This document shows positions 45,728 to 54,055 of a stretch of DNA of 64,000 nucleotides, piece after piece. The position numbers and the translations under genes are program-made. Under the pieces are notes generated by a model. The model saw nothing but the letters and a program-made list of their open reading frames with translations, was not told the origin of the DNA and did not search any database. Positions within the stretch are counted from its first letter, which is position 1. The number at the start of each line of letters is the position of its first letter. This DNA is from Oscillospiraceae bacterium (GTDB lineage: Bacteria > Bacillota > Clostridia > Oscillospirales > Oscillospiraceae): assembly GCA_902778115.1 (NCBI GenBank), contig CACYWG010000003.1, positions 73,891-137,890 of the forward strand, given 5' to 3'.

Positions 45728-47803
45728 TTATTCGCCGGCAAGCCAGGCTTCCTTCGCGGCATAGTAGTCGTCGGCGAGAACGGGCTCGTCGAGGAGCTTC
45801 ATGTACTTGAAGTAAGGCACCAGGTTGTAGGCAGCCTGACCGTACAGACCGTAGGCAGCGGTGAAGGGCTGGACCTTGCTGACAGTCAGGGACGCGCCGT
45901 TGGTGCTGTAAGGACGGAGGATACCGCCGGTCAGCAGCATGGCCTCGGCCTTGGCAAAGAGCTCGATGCGCTCGTCGCCGGTGGCGGCAGTGGCTTCTTC
46001 AACAACAGCCTGGATGTCTTCCAGACCCAGCGTCTTCAGAACGGCCTTCTGCTCGTCGTCCTGGCCCTGGCTCTCGTAGTTGATGCCGGAGTAGTTGAGC
46101 ATGTCGCCGTCGTGGATGTCAAAGCAGTGCAGGTAGGTCAGAGGATCGCCGTAGTCCGGGCCCCAGCCGGCGCCGAAGACGAGGTCGATGGAGTTGGACA
46201 CGCCGTCGGGCTGGTTGTAGAACGCGGAGTAGTAGACGGAGGAGTTGCCTTCGAGGTAGATGAGGTCGATGACGACGTAGTCGCCGATCGCATCTTCGAT
46301 GGACTGCTTCATGGCCAGCTGCATGTTCTTCTGGTTCTCAGAAGCGGCATACACGGGAACGTCGAGGTGGATGGGCCACGCGGAGATCTGGTCGCCCAGC
46401 TCTTCCTTGGCCTTCTCAGCGAAGGTCTTGGCGAGTTCGGGGTTGTACCAGGCGTCCTGGCCGTCGTTGAGGTTGATGCCCTTGAATTCGGGAACCAGCT
46501 CCTCAGCGTACTTGGTCACGATGGAGCCGTAGGAACGGCCGTCCGAGGTGGTTGCGAAGGTGTAGGGAACGAGGGTGTTGCGGATGACGTCGTCAGCCAG
46601 TTCCTCGCCGCGGGTGATGGCCTCAACGGCATGGGCGGAGTAAGCGGCATAGACGGCGCGGCGGAAGTCGGCGTTCAGGATGGCCAGCTTGGCGTCAGCC
46701 TTCTGCTCGTCGGTCTCCTTGGCGGTGGTGGAAACAGAGGGATCGTTGTACAGGTTGTACATGCGGCGGTCCCAGTTGAAGGCGCCCCAGAAGGAGGTGG
46801 CGGTGGTCATGCCCTTGTACTGGTTGTCGGGGTAGAGCTCATCGGCCTTGGCCTTGACTTCGGGCAGAGACTGGTTGATGGCGGTGGAGGTAACCTCGCC
46901 GTTGACGAACATATTGAAGTTCTGGGCGGGATCCTGGCCGTCGGAGTAGGTCACGACGACGTGCTGGACGTAAACGTGGTCAGCATCGTAGTAGTTGGGG
47001 TTGGCATCGAAGCGGACTTCCTGAGCGGGAACCAGGGAGCTGAGGATGTAGCAGCCGTTGTAGAGGATGGAGTCGGGCTGGACAGCACCGAAGTCCTCAC
47101 CCTTGGACTCGAGGAACTCGGCGTTGATGGGCCACAGGATGGAGTAGGTGGTCATGCCGTCGAAGTAGCCGCAGGGGCCGGTCAGGGTGTAGGTCAGGGT
47201 GTCGCCGTCAGCCTTGATGCCGACGTCTTCCCAGGAGCCGGTGCCTTCGGAGTAGGCGCGCAGACCAACGATCAGGTCGGCGACCAGGCCGAGGGTCTCG
47301 GACTTGGAGTCGGCAGCGTGCTTCAGGCCGGTGACGAAGTCTTCAGCCGTGACGTAGTCGTACTCCTCGCCGCTGCTGGTGGACCAGACAGCGTCATCGC
47401 GGATCTTGAAGGTCCAGACGGAAGCGTCCTCGTTGGGGGCCCATTCGGTCGCCATGCCGGGGACCAGGGTGCCGTGGGAGTCCTGCGTGATCAGGCCTTC
47501 GATGAAGTTCGAGGTGTAGTCACCGTTGGAGGACTTGTTGTTGTAAACATAGTCCAGAGTGGTGATGTCGAAGTTCGCGATCATGGAGAAGGTGTCCGGT
47601 CCGTCATAGGGTTCTTCGACCGGAGCGGGCTCCTCGGCAGGAGCTTCGGCAGGGGCTTCGGCAGGGGCCTCAGCAGGAGCTTCGGCCGGCTGCTCCGCCG
47701 GCGCTTCTGCCGGCGCATTGGTGGCAGGTGCAGGCTGATTGCCGCAGGCGACAAGCGTAGCTACCATCATGATCGCCAAAAGCAATGCAACAAGCTTCTT
47801 CAT
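45728..47803 (-). CDS. oppA: Oligopeptide-binding lipoprotein OppA
   Basis: 691 residues, SBP family 5. A lipoprotein signal peptide ends in lipobox LVAC with C20. Residues 22-65 are an Ala/Pro/Glu repeat linker. The binding fold contains FVTGLKHAADSKSETLG, GPCGYFDGMTTYSI and RRAVYAAYSAHAVEAITRG, matching the PF00496 peptide-binding set. It captures peptides outside the membrane for OppBCDF. AAGGAGG precedes the ATG, and the separate hairpin downstream would allow higher expression than the permease genes. Confidence 0.95.
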   Translation of the reverse strand: MKKLVALLLAIMMVATLVACGNQPAPATNAPAEAPAEQPAEAPAEAPAEAPAEAPAEEPAPVEEPYDGPDTFSMIANFDITTLDYVYNNKSSNGDYTSNFIEGLITQDSHGTLVPGMATEWAPNEDASVWTFKIRDDAVWSTSSGEEYDYVTAEDFVTGLKHAADSKSETLGLVADLIVGLRAYSEGTGSWEDVGIKADGDTLTYTLTGPCGYFDGMTTYSILWPINAEFLESKGEDFGAVQPDSILYNGCYILSSLVPAQEVRFDANPNYYDADHVYVQHVVVTYSDGQDPAQNFNMFVNGEVTSTAINQSLPEVKAKADELYPDNQYKGMTTATSFWGAFNWDRRMYNLYNDPSVSTTAKETDEQKADAKLAILNADFRRAVYAAYSAHAVEAITRGEELADDVIRNTLVPYTFATTSDGRSYGSIVTKYAEELVPEFKGINLNDGQDAWYNPELAKTFAEKAKEELGDQISAWPIHLDVPVYAASENQKNMQLAMKQSIEDAIGDYVVIDLIYLEGNSSVYYSAFYNQPDGVSNSIDLVFGAGWGPDYGDPLTYLHCFDIHDGDMLNYSGINYESQGQDDEQKAVLKTLGLEDIQAVVEEATAATGDERIELFAKAEAMLLTGGILRPYSTNGASLTVSKVQPFTAAYGLYGQAAYNLVPYFKYMKLLDEPVLADDYYAAKEAWLAGE
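47626..47715 (-). repeat. oppA: Ala/Pro/Glu-coding repeat in the oppA linker
   Basis: Tandem 12-base units encode (A-E-A-P) repeats right behind the lipidated Cys. It is a likely length-variable linker that spaces the binding domain from the membrane. Confidence 0.75.
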
Positions 47804-47901
47804 TTTGTGTCCTCCTTAATTGGATTGTTATTTTGAACAGGCCCCATAGGGGCGAAGTTCACGGAATAAGGCGCGTCTCTCCGCGCTGTCTGAAAGGGCG
47901 G

Positions 47902-47934
47902 TAATAAATGGATATAATTCCCTATCATTTATTA
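47902..47934 (-). promoter_or_regulatory. Inverted repeat in the opp leader, operator candidate
   Basis: Perfect 9-base arms TAATAAATG/CATTTATTA separated by 15 bases, beginning about 10 bases downstream of the opp -10 box. AT-rich and well placed for a repressor or a leader hairpin; the regulator is unknown. Confidence 0.5.
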
Positions 47935-47943
47935 CACCAAAGG

Positions 47944-47972
47944 ATTTTACCATAGCCCACGGCAAAGTGCAA
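47944..47972 (-). promoter_or_regulatory. Promoter of the opp operon
   Basis: On the minus strand TTGCAC (47967-47972), 17-base spacer ending TGG, TAAAAT (47944-47949). Confidence 0.68.
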
Positions 47973-48195
47973 GCATTTTAAAGCAATAAAGTGACTAATT
48001 GATGAAAGCGCGACAAAATCAGCCGACGGTTTTGAATATTTTTGTTAATATTCCGAAAAAAAGCGGCTGGTTTTGCACAGGAAATCCTTTCCAGTTCGCA
48101 CGTTTCCGTCGCCTCAGAGAATATTTATTCAAAATCGGGAAACACTGGATGCAGAGGGCTCGTTTCAGCGGGTCCCGATTGGAAAGGAGACGCAA

Positions 48196-48369
48196 ATGAC
48201 GACGAAAGAACTTCTCTATGTTGACGACGCGCTCGCCCATACCCAGCTGCTGGCCACGCAGTTCGACAACGCGGCCAATCAGCTCCGGGACGCGACGCTG
48301 CGCGTGCAGGTGCAGCAGATGGCCGACCGGCACCGCGAAATCTACCGGCAGTTTTACAATCTTGTGTGA
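48196..48369 (+). CDS. Small CotF-like spore coat protein
   Basis: 57 residues, starting MTTKELLYVDDALAHTQLLA and ending in RHREIYRQFYNLV. Length, helical character and the pairing with the next gene fit the small coat-protein-F-type proteins of clostridia (N-terminal half of the CotF pattern). AAAGGAG at 48183-48189 sets the ATG. The gene is followed after 11 bases by its partner. Confidence 0.65.
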   Translation: MTTKELLYVDDALAHTQLLATQFDNAANQLRDATLRVQVQQMADRHREIYRQFYNLV

Positions 48370-48380
48370 GGTGAATGACA

Positions 48381-48632
48381 ATGGATGATAAAAGCATCAT
48401 GGAAGGACTGCTCCTGGACGCCAAGGGGCTGTGCGACCTGTATATGCACGGCGCCATCGAATCCAGCACGGCCAATGTGAAGCAGGTTTTCTCGTCCGCC
48501 TTTGACAACGCCCTGTCGATGGGCGACACGATCTATCAGCAGATGACTGCGAAGGGCTGGTACCAGACCGATACCGCTCCGCAGCAGCAGATCCAGCAGA
48601 TCCGGCAGAAGTTTCCTTCCGCCTGCTGCTGA
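48381..48632 (+). CDS. CotF-like spore coat protein
   Basis: 83 residues. MDDKSIMEGLLLDAKGLCDLY and the later helix with NALSMGDTIYQQMTAKGWY match the Coat_F family (PF07875), including the GWY motif. The ATG at 48381 is preferred to one at 48375 because GAGGTG at 48368-48373 is then correctly spaced. It is a coat component made during sporulation, by family inference, and ends in Cys-Cys. Confidence 0.82.
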   Translation: MDDKSIMEGLLLDAKGLCDLYMHGAIESSTANVKQVFSSAFDNALSMGDTIYQQMTAKGWYQTDTAPQQQIQQIRQKFPSACC

Positions 48633-48645
48633 ACGCGGCAAAAAA

Positions 48646-48687
48646 GGCGCCGGGGTGTCCAAAGGCCCCGGCGTCTTGCTTTTTTTG
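48646..48687 (+). terminator. Terminator of the coat gene pair
   Basis: GCGCCGGGG pairs with CCCCGGCGT, followed after a few bases by seven Ts. Confidence 0.75.
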
Positions 48688-48751
48688 CGCGGGGAGACGC
48701 GTCGGAACGCCGCGGGAGCGGCAGGTCTCATGGATTCCTTCTGTTTTTCTG

Positions 48752-48780
48752 TTGCAAAACAGGCTCTCTTGGTGTAAAAT
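48752..48780 (+). promoter_or_regulatory. Promoter of the surface polysaccharide operon
   Basis: TTGCAA, 17-base spacer, TAAAAT, about 70 bases before the aminotransferase ATG. The spacing and boxes resemble the opp promoter. Confidence 0.6.
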
Positions 48781-48852
48781 ATAATTTGTATGATTGGATA
48801 GATATATCAATTTGTCGAGATGATGATTCTCTTCCGAGAGGAGAAGTGAGTT

Positions 48853-50169
48853 ATGAATCATAGAGTCATTCCGTTCAGTCCCCCGGATATCAGCGACCTG
48901 GAGATCGCCGAGGTCACACAGGCGCTGCGCTCCGGCTGGATCACCACCGGCCCGCGCACGAAGCTTCTGGAGCGGCGTCTGGCCGCCTACATAGAGACCG
49001 GGCGTACGGATATCGACTGCGCGTGTGAAGAAGGGATCGCCCGCTGGGGCAACCGCGTGGTCTGCCTCAATTCCGCCACCGCGGCGGAGGAGCTGAACCT
49101 GCGCATCCTCGGCGTGGGCGAAGGCGACGAGGTCCTCGTTCCCGCCTACACCTACACGGCCAGCGCCTCGGCCGCCATCCACTGCGGCGCGAAGGTGCGC
49201 TTCATCGACATCCAGAAGGACGGCGATCCGCACACCCACATGCCGGAGATGGACTACGACGCGCTGGAGGCCGCCATCACGGAGAAAACCAGGGCGATCG
49301 TCACCGTCGACCTCTGCGGCATCGTCTGCGACTACGACCGGGTCTTCGACATCGTGGAGCGCAAGCGCGCTCTCTTCACGCCGAAGGAGAGCGACGGGAC
49401 GCCGCTGGGCGATCTGAACAGCCGCATCCAGAAGGCGCTCGGCCGCGTTGCGGTCGTCGGCGACTGCGCGCACAGCCTGGGCGCATCCCGCCTGTTCCGG
49501 GGCGAGAAGAAATATTGCGGCGCCATCGCGGATTTTTCGGACTTCTCGTTCCACGCGGTGAAGAATTTCACCACCGCCGAAGGAGGCGCCTCCACCTGGC
49601 TGCCGCTGGACGGGATCAGCAACGAAGAGATCTACAAAATGTACCAGCTCCTGTCTCTGCACGGGCAGAGCAAGGACGCGCTGGCCAAGAGCACGATCGG
49701 CGCCTGGGAGTACGACATCATCGGGCCCTGGTACAAGTGCAACATGACCGACATCATGGCGGCCATCGGCCTGCGCCAGCTGGACCGCTATCCCTCGCTG
49801 CTGGCACGGCGCGTGGAGATCATCCGGAAATACGACGCGGTCTGCGACGCGCTGGGCATCTCCCACCTGCAGCACCATACGCCCGGCATGGACAGCTCCA
49901 ACCACCTCTATCTGATCCGCATCCCCGGCATCGGCGCGGAAGAGCGCAACGCGATCATCACAAAAATGGCCGAGCGCGGCGTGGCGACAAACGTCCACTA
50001 CAAGCCCCTGCCGATGATGACGGCCTACGGCGGCGACTGCACGGCCTGGCCGAACGCTTACGACTATTATCACAACCTCATCACGCTCCCCCTCCACACC
50101 CTTCTGTCGGACGAGGACGTGGACGCGGTCTGCGAGGCGCTGAAGGAATCCGTGAAAGACTATCTGTGA
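48853..50169 (+). CDS. DegT/PglE-type nucleotide-sugar aminotransferase
   Basis: 438 residues, PLP-dependent DegT/DnrJ/EryC1 family. The PLP lysine is K237 in SFHAVKNFTTAEGG, with the cofactor-binding DCAHSLGA before it and PAYTYTASASAA earlier. An insert of about 40 residues follows the opening SGWITTGPRT block. It would aminate the 4-keto sugar made by the CapD/PglF protein. First gene of the polysaccharide operon. AGGAG stands before the ATG. Confidence 0.92.
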   Translation: MNHRVIPFSPPDISDLEIAEVTQALRSGWITTGPRTKLLERRLAAYIETGRTDIDCACEEGIARWGNRVVCLNSATAAEELNLRILGVGEGDEVLVPAYTYTASASAAIHCGAKVRFIDIQKDGDPHTHMPEMDYDALEAAITEKTRAIVTVDLCGIVCDYDRVFDIVERKRALFTPKESDGTPLGDLNSRIQKALGRVAVVGDCAHSLGASRLFRGEKKYCGAIADFSDFSFHAVKNFTTAEGGASTWLPLDGISNEEIYKMYQLLSLHGQSKDALAKSTIGAWEYDIIGPWYKCNMTDIMAAIGLRQLDRYPSLLARRVEIIRKYDAVCDALGISHLQHHTPGMDSSNHLYLIRIPGIGAEERNAIITKMAERGVATNVHYKPLPMMTAYGGDCTAWPNAYDYYHNLITLPLHTLLSDEDVDAVCEALKESVKDYL

Positions 50170-50185
50170 AAGCGACAAGGACTGC

Positions 50186-50881
50186 ATGCTGAAACGATGG
50201 GAAGAACTGCCGGACTATATGCGCGTTCCCGAAGTCCGGCCCTATTACGACATATTAAAAGGAAGAAAACTGTCGCTGCTTGTCAAGCGGGTGTTTGATT
50301 TTGTGGCGGCAGTGATTTTGCTGCTGATTCTCGCCCTGCCGATGGCGGTCATCGCCGTCTGCGTCAAGGCGGACAGCGCCGGCCCCGTCTTTTACCGGCA
50401 GGAGCGCGTGACGACCTGCGGCAAGCACTTTCGCATCCACAAATTCCGCACGATGGTCAGCAATGCCGAGCGCATCGGCAGCACCGTGACCGTCAGCAAC
50501 GACAGCCGGATCACGCGCGTCGGCAGCAAGCTGCGCCGCCTGCGCCTGGACGAGCTGCCCCAGGTCTTCGACGTGCTGGAGGGAAACATGTCCTTCGTGG
50601 GCACCCGGCCGGAGGCGGTCAAGTATGTGGAGCAGTACCGGCCGGAGTATTACGCCACGCTCCTGCTGCCCGCCGGCATCACCAGCGAGGCGAGCATCCG
50701 CTATAAGGACGAGGACCGCCTGCTCAACGCCGCCGACGACGTGGACCGCGTCTATGTCGAGCAGGTGCTGCCGGAGAAAATGAAATGGAACCTGGAGAGC
50801 ATCCGGCGCTTCCGTTTCCTGCGCGACATTCTGACCATGTTCCGTACGGTGGCCGCCGTACTGGGGAAGGATTACTCCTGA
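50186..50881 (+). CDS. Initiating sugar-phosphate transferase (PglC/WcaJ C-terminal family)
   Basis: 231 residues. One membrane segment (about 33-58) precedes the catalytic part with IHKFRTMVSNAE and RRLRLDELPQVFDVLEGNMS, then GTRPE. This short monotopic form, without the extra N-terminal helices of WbaP, transfers a sugar phosphate from a UDP-sugar to undecaprenyl phosphate, starting the repeat unit. It follows the aminotransferase by 16 bases, the usual PglE-PglC neighbourhood. Confidence 0.92.
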   Translation: MLKRWEELPDYMRVPEVRPYYDILKGRKLSLLVKRVFDFVAAVILLLILALPMAVIAVCVKADSAGPVFYRQERVTTCGKHFRIHKFRTMVSNAERIGSTVTVSNDSRITRVGSKLRRLRLDELPQVFDVLEGNMSFVGTRPEAVKYVEQYRPEYYATLLLPAGITSEASIRYKDEDRLLNAADDVDRVYVEQVLPEKMKWNLESIRRFRFLRDILTMFRTVAAVLGKDYS

Positions 50882-50985
50882 TGAGCTGCAAAACAGCGCC
50901 GCAGGATCAATGGACCGGGCGGTGATCTGCCGGCGAAGTCCACGCTTGGCGAGAAAAAGAATCAATAAGCATAGGAGTACAGCTT

Positions 50986-51987
50986 ATGGGTGAAAAGGTT
51001 CAAACCGTGACAGTCGGCGTTATCGCTTATAATGAGCACCGTTATCTGCCGGATCTGATCGTCGATCTGTTGAACCAGACCTATCCCAAAAACCTCACAG
51101 AGATCATTCTTGTCGACGGAAACTCCACCGACGACACCTGGAGCATCATGAAATCTTTCCAGGAAGAACATCTGGGAGAGTACAGAGGGATCCAGGTGCT
51201 CGGCAATCCGAAGAGGATCCAGCCCGCCGGATGGAATGTGGTCATCAGCAATTTCACTTCCGACGTCCTGCTGCGCATCGATGCTCACGCAAGGCTCCCG
51301 GAAGACTTTATTGAAAAGAATATGATCTGCATCAACTCCGGGGAAGCTGTTTGCGGAGGACCGAGAGAAAACATCATAGACGAAGACACTCCCTGGAAGA
51401 AAATGCTTCTGACGGCGGAGCAGTCTATGTTTGGGTCCGGGTTTGCCTCCTACCGGCAGGAGACCGGCACGAAAAAGGAAGTAAAATCCTTATTCCACGG
51501 GGCGTATCGAAAAGACGTCCTCGACAGCGTGGGACTGTTCAATGAAAAGCTGATCCGCACGGAGGATAATGAGTTCCATTACAGGATCCGCAAAGCCGGT
51601 TACCGGATCTGCTATGATCCGTCCATTCATTCGTATTATCAAACCAGAAACAGCTTAAAAGGAATGTTGAAGCAGAAGTACTCCAACGGGCTGTGGATAG
51701 GAAAGACCTTATTCATTTGTCCCGGCTGTCTTTCTCTGTTTCATCTGGTCCCTTTTGCGTTCGTGATCGCGATCTTCATAACGACGGTCCTCGCGCTGTG
51801 CGGTATCACATGGCTGGCAAAGGCTTTGTGGATCGCCTACGGCGCAGCCAACATCGCCATGACGCTGATGTCCGTTGCCGATGCAAAAAAGCCGAGCCCG
51901 GCATTCCTGGCCTTGCCGGTCGTTTTCTTCCTGCTTCACGTCTGCTACGGGGTGGGTACGATCGTCGGAATTCTTCGCAGGGGATAA
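50986..51987 (+). CDS. Family 2 glycosyltransferase with C-terminal membrane helices
   Basis: 333 residues. GT-A fold start TVGVIAYNEHRYLPDLIVDLL, then LVDGNSTDDT and LLRIDAHARLP with the DxD-type site. Two to three hydrophobic helices lie near 245-330. ExoA-like enzymes of this type act in succinoglycan synthesis. It adds one sugar of the repeat unit at the membrane; donor and linkage are unknown. AGGAG lies upstream; the previous gene ends 104 bases before. Confidence 0.88.
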   Translation: MGEKVQTVTVGVIAYNEHRYLPDLIVDLLNQTYPKNLTEIILVDGNSTDDTWSIMKSFQEEHLGEYRGIQVLGNPKRIQPAGWNVVISNFTSDVLLRIDAHARLPEDFIEKNMICINSGEAVCGGPRENIIDEDTPWKKMLLTAEQSMFGSGFASYRQETGTKKEVKSLFHGAYRKDVLDSVGLFNEKLIRTEDNEFHYRIRKAGYRICYDPSIHSYYQTRNSLKGMLKQKYSNGLWIGKTLFICPGCLSLFHLVPFAFVIAIFITTVLALCGITWLAKALWIAYGAANIAMTLMSVADAKKPSPAFLALPVVFFLLHVCYGVGTIVGILRRG

Positions 51988-51988
51988 C

Positions 51989-52954
51989 ATGGGAGATTTA
52001 GTATCAATTGTCGTTCCGGTATATAAGACCGAGCGGTATCTTCGCCGCTGCGTCGACAGTATCCGGAGGCAGGATCATCCGGAACTGGAGATCATTCTCG
52101 TGGACGACGGGTCTCCGGACAACAGCGGAGCATTATGCGAAGAGCTGTCCCGGGAAGACGGCAGGATCCGGGTCATTCACAAAACGAACGGCGGTCTCTC
52201 CAGCGCAAGGAACGCCGGCATCGAAGCGGCGCGCGGAGACTATATCTGCTTTGTCGATTCGGACGATTATGTTGAAACGGACTATGTTTCCACCTTGTTC
52301 CGCCTGATATGCGAACATGATGCAGATCTTGCAAAGATCAACTATATCGAGATAAGCTCAGACGACTATTCCGAGAAGCCGGCGAAGGTTCCGGAGAGGA
52401 TATACCTGGGCAGGGACGTTGAGAAAGCTTATCTTGAATTGAGAGTGGACAGCGCCTGTGTGTTTATGTACAGGAAGTCGCTGATCGGTTCCACCCGGTT
52501 CCCGGAGGGCAAGACCAGCGAAGATATCCCCTTTAATTTTGCGCTGTTCCAGAGGGCCGGACGTTTTGTTTATCTGCCGCAGAACAAATACTATTACTGG
52601 CATAACCCGGACTCGATCAGCAACGGACCGCTGAACAAAAACTACTTTAACTATTTATATTTCAGAAGAGACATCTACGAGCATTATCTCGAAGGCACGG
52701 ACGACGAACTCATCAGATTGTCCGAAGTGCTTTACGCTCGGGCAGCAATGGGTATGATGGCAAGGATGGCATTGTACGGGATCGCTGCAGACGTAAAGGA
52801 AGACGAAGCGAAAAAGCTGTTGTCGGCCGAGTTTGCCGGGCACGCCAGGGTGTTCTACCGGGATAAAGGGACGGCCGTCAGCAGAAAGATACTGGCCATC
52901 CTGGTATTTCACTTTTATCCCGCCGCCAAATGGATCGGAAGGTTTTTGAAATGA
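51989..52954 (+). CDS. Family 2 glycosyltransferase
   Basis: 321 residues. Standard GT2 motifs: VSIVVPVYKTERYLRRCVDS, DDGSPDNSG, GGLSSARNAGIEAARGDYI and the metal site FVDSDDYVE. It starts one base after the previous gene and overlaps the next by four bases (ATGA). Acceptor and donor are unknown. Confidence 0.92.
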   Translation: MGDLVSIVVPVYKTERYLRRCVDSIRRQDHPELEIILVDDGSPDNSGALCEELSREDGRIRVIHKTNGGLSSARNAGIEAARGDYICFVDSDDYVETDYVSTLFRLICEHDADLAKINYIEISSDDYSEKPAKVPERIYLGRDVEKAYLELRVDSACVFMYRKSLIGSTRFPEGKTSEDIPFNFALFQRAGRFVYLPQNKYYYWHNPDSISNGPLNKNYFNYLYFRRDIYEHYLEGTDDELIRLSEVLYARAAMGMMARMALYGIAADVKEDEAKKLLSAEFAGHARVFYRDKGTAVSRKILAILVFHFYPAAKWIGRFLK

Positions 52955-54054
52955 GGATACTTGTCGACGGCATGCCGCGCACAAAGGGCGGAATCGGATC
53001 ATTGATACTGAACATAGCGGAATACGCCCGGAACTATTGTAAAAACGACGATCTCACCTTTGACTTTATCATAGCCGGAAGGTCCGGGTATCTGCCGTTT
53101 CTTGAAGAAAACGGATACCGGTATTATATGGCTCCTCCGGTCAGCGAAGTCAAAAAGTATCAGCAGTTCCTGCGCAGCCTGTTTGCGGGCAGCAAATACG
53201 ATTTCCTCTGGTTTAACAATACAAGCAAAGTCAACCTCATGCTCCCGACCTATGCGAAGAAGCAGGGGGTAAAACTGATCACGCATCCGCACGGCGTCGA
53301 CATGGAAGAAAAAGGAATGAAGCGGATCGTCTTCAAGGCGCTTGACCGGCTGAACGAAGGGAAAATGTTTTCCCTGATCGACGTGCCTTTTGCGTGTTCG
53401 GAGGAGGCGGCAGACGTCTATTACCGGGGCAGCGCAAGCCTCAGGGAAAAAACCGTGATCATTCGCAACGGGATTAATACCGACGCCTTTTCCTTTGATC
53501 CGGTCAGGAGAAAAAAGGTCCGGGACGAGCTGGAGGTAAAAGACGGCGAAATCCTTCTGGGCGCCGTCGGCCGTCTGACTGCGGTAAAGAATTACCCGTT
53601 CCTGATCGAGCTCCTGCGCCGGCTGGACGAGAAGTATAAGATGATCATTCTCGGAGAAGGCGAGGATAAAACGCTCCTGGAGGAATTGATCCGGGAAAAC
53701 GGGCTGTCGGACAGATGCTTCCTGCTCGGCTCGAAAGAAAACGTCCGGGATTATCTTTCCGCCATGGACGTATTCCTTATGCCTTCCTTACACGAGGGGA
53801 TGCCATACTCGATCATTGAAGCGCAGTGCGCCGGGCTGCCCTGTGTGGTATCCGATACCCTGTCGCCGAACATGAAGATCACCGATCTGGTTACGTTCGT
53901 ATCCCTTGACGATCCGCAGGCGTGGATCACATCCATTGTCGAAGGAAGCAGGAGCGCCGACAGAAAACAGTATAAGGAAAAGGTCATCGCTTCAGGCTAT
54001 GGAATAGAACAGACGTATTCCGCGTTTAAACGGGCAATCGGAGTTGAAGATTAA
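52951..54054 (+). CDS. Family 4 glycosyltransferase
   Basis: 367 residues with a GT-B fold. The N-terminal DGMPRTKGGIGSLILNIAEY contains the Gly-rich loop; the C-terminal nucleotide-sugar site has GAVGRLTAVKNYPFLIELL and the EX7E-like PSLHEGMPYSIIEAQCAGLP. It uses the ATG that overlaps the upstream stop (ATGA). Retaining mechanism by family; donor sugar unknown. Confidence 0.92.
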   Translation: MRILVDGMPRTKGGIGSLILNIAEYARNYCKNDDLTFDFIIAGRSGYLPFLEENGYRYYMAPPVSEVKKYQQFLRSLFAGSKYDFLWFNNTSKVNLMLPTYAKKQGVKLITHPHGVDMEEKGMKRIVFKALDRLNEGKMFSLIDVPFACSEEAADVYYRGSASLREKTVIIRNGINTDAFSFDPVRRKKVRDELEVKDGEILLGAVGRLTAVKNYPFLIELLRRLDEKYKMIILGEGEDKTLLEELIRENGLSDRCFLLGSKENVRDYLSAMDVFLMPSLHEGMPYSIIEAQCAGLPCVVSDTLSPNMKITDLVTFVSLDDPQAWITSIVEGSRSADRKQYKEKVIASGYGIEQTYSAFKRAIGVED

Positions 54055-54055
54055 T

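Larger units (their letters stand above)
47804..48195. other. Divergent intergenic region between oppA and the coat genes
   Basis: 392 bases. On the minus side it holds the opp promoter and inverted repeat described separately. The right part is AT-richer with small palindromes (AATATT pair near 48037-48054). I see no gene or RNA here; the coat genes' own promoter was not identified and could be a sporulation-sigma site. Confidence 0.6.

Noticed and set aside
45635..47836. A plus-strand frame opposite oppA, rich in Gly and Val
   Set aside because: It is antisense to a lipoprotein with signal peptide and family motifs; its terminal Arg/Gly/Phe repeats are the mirror of the Ala/Pro linker.
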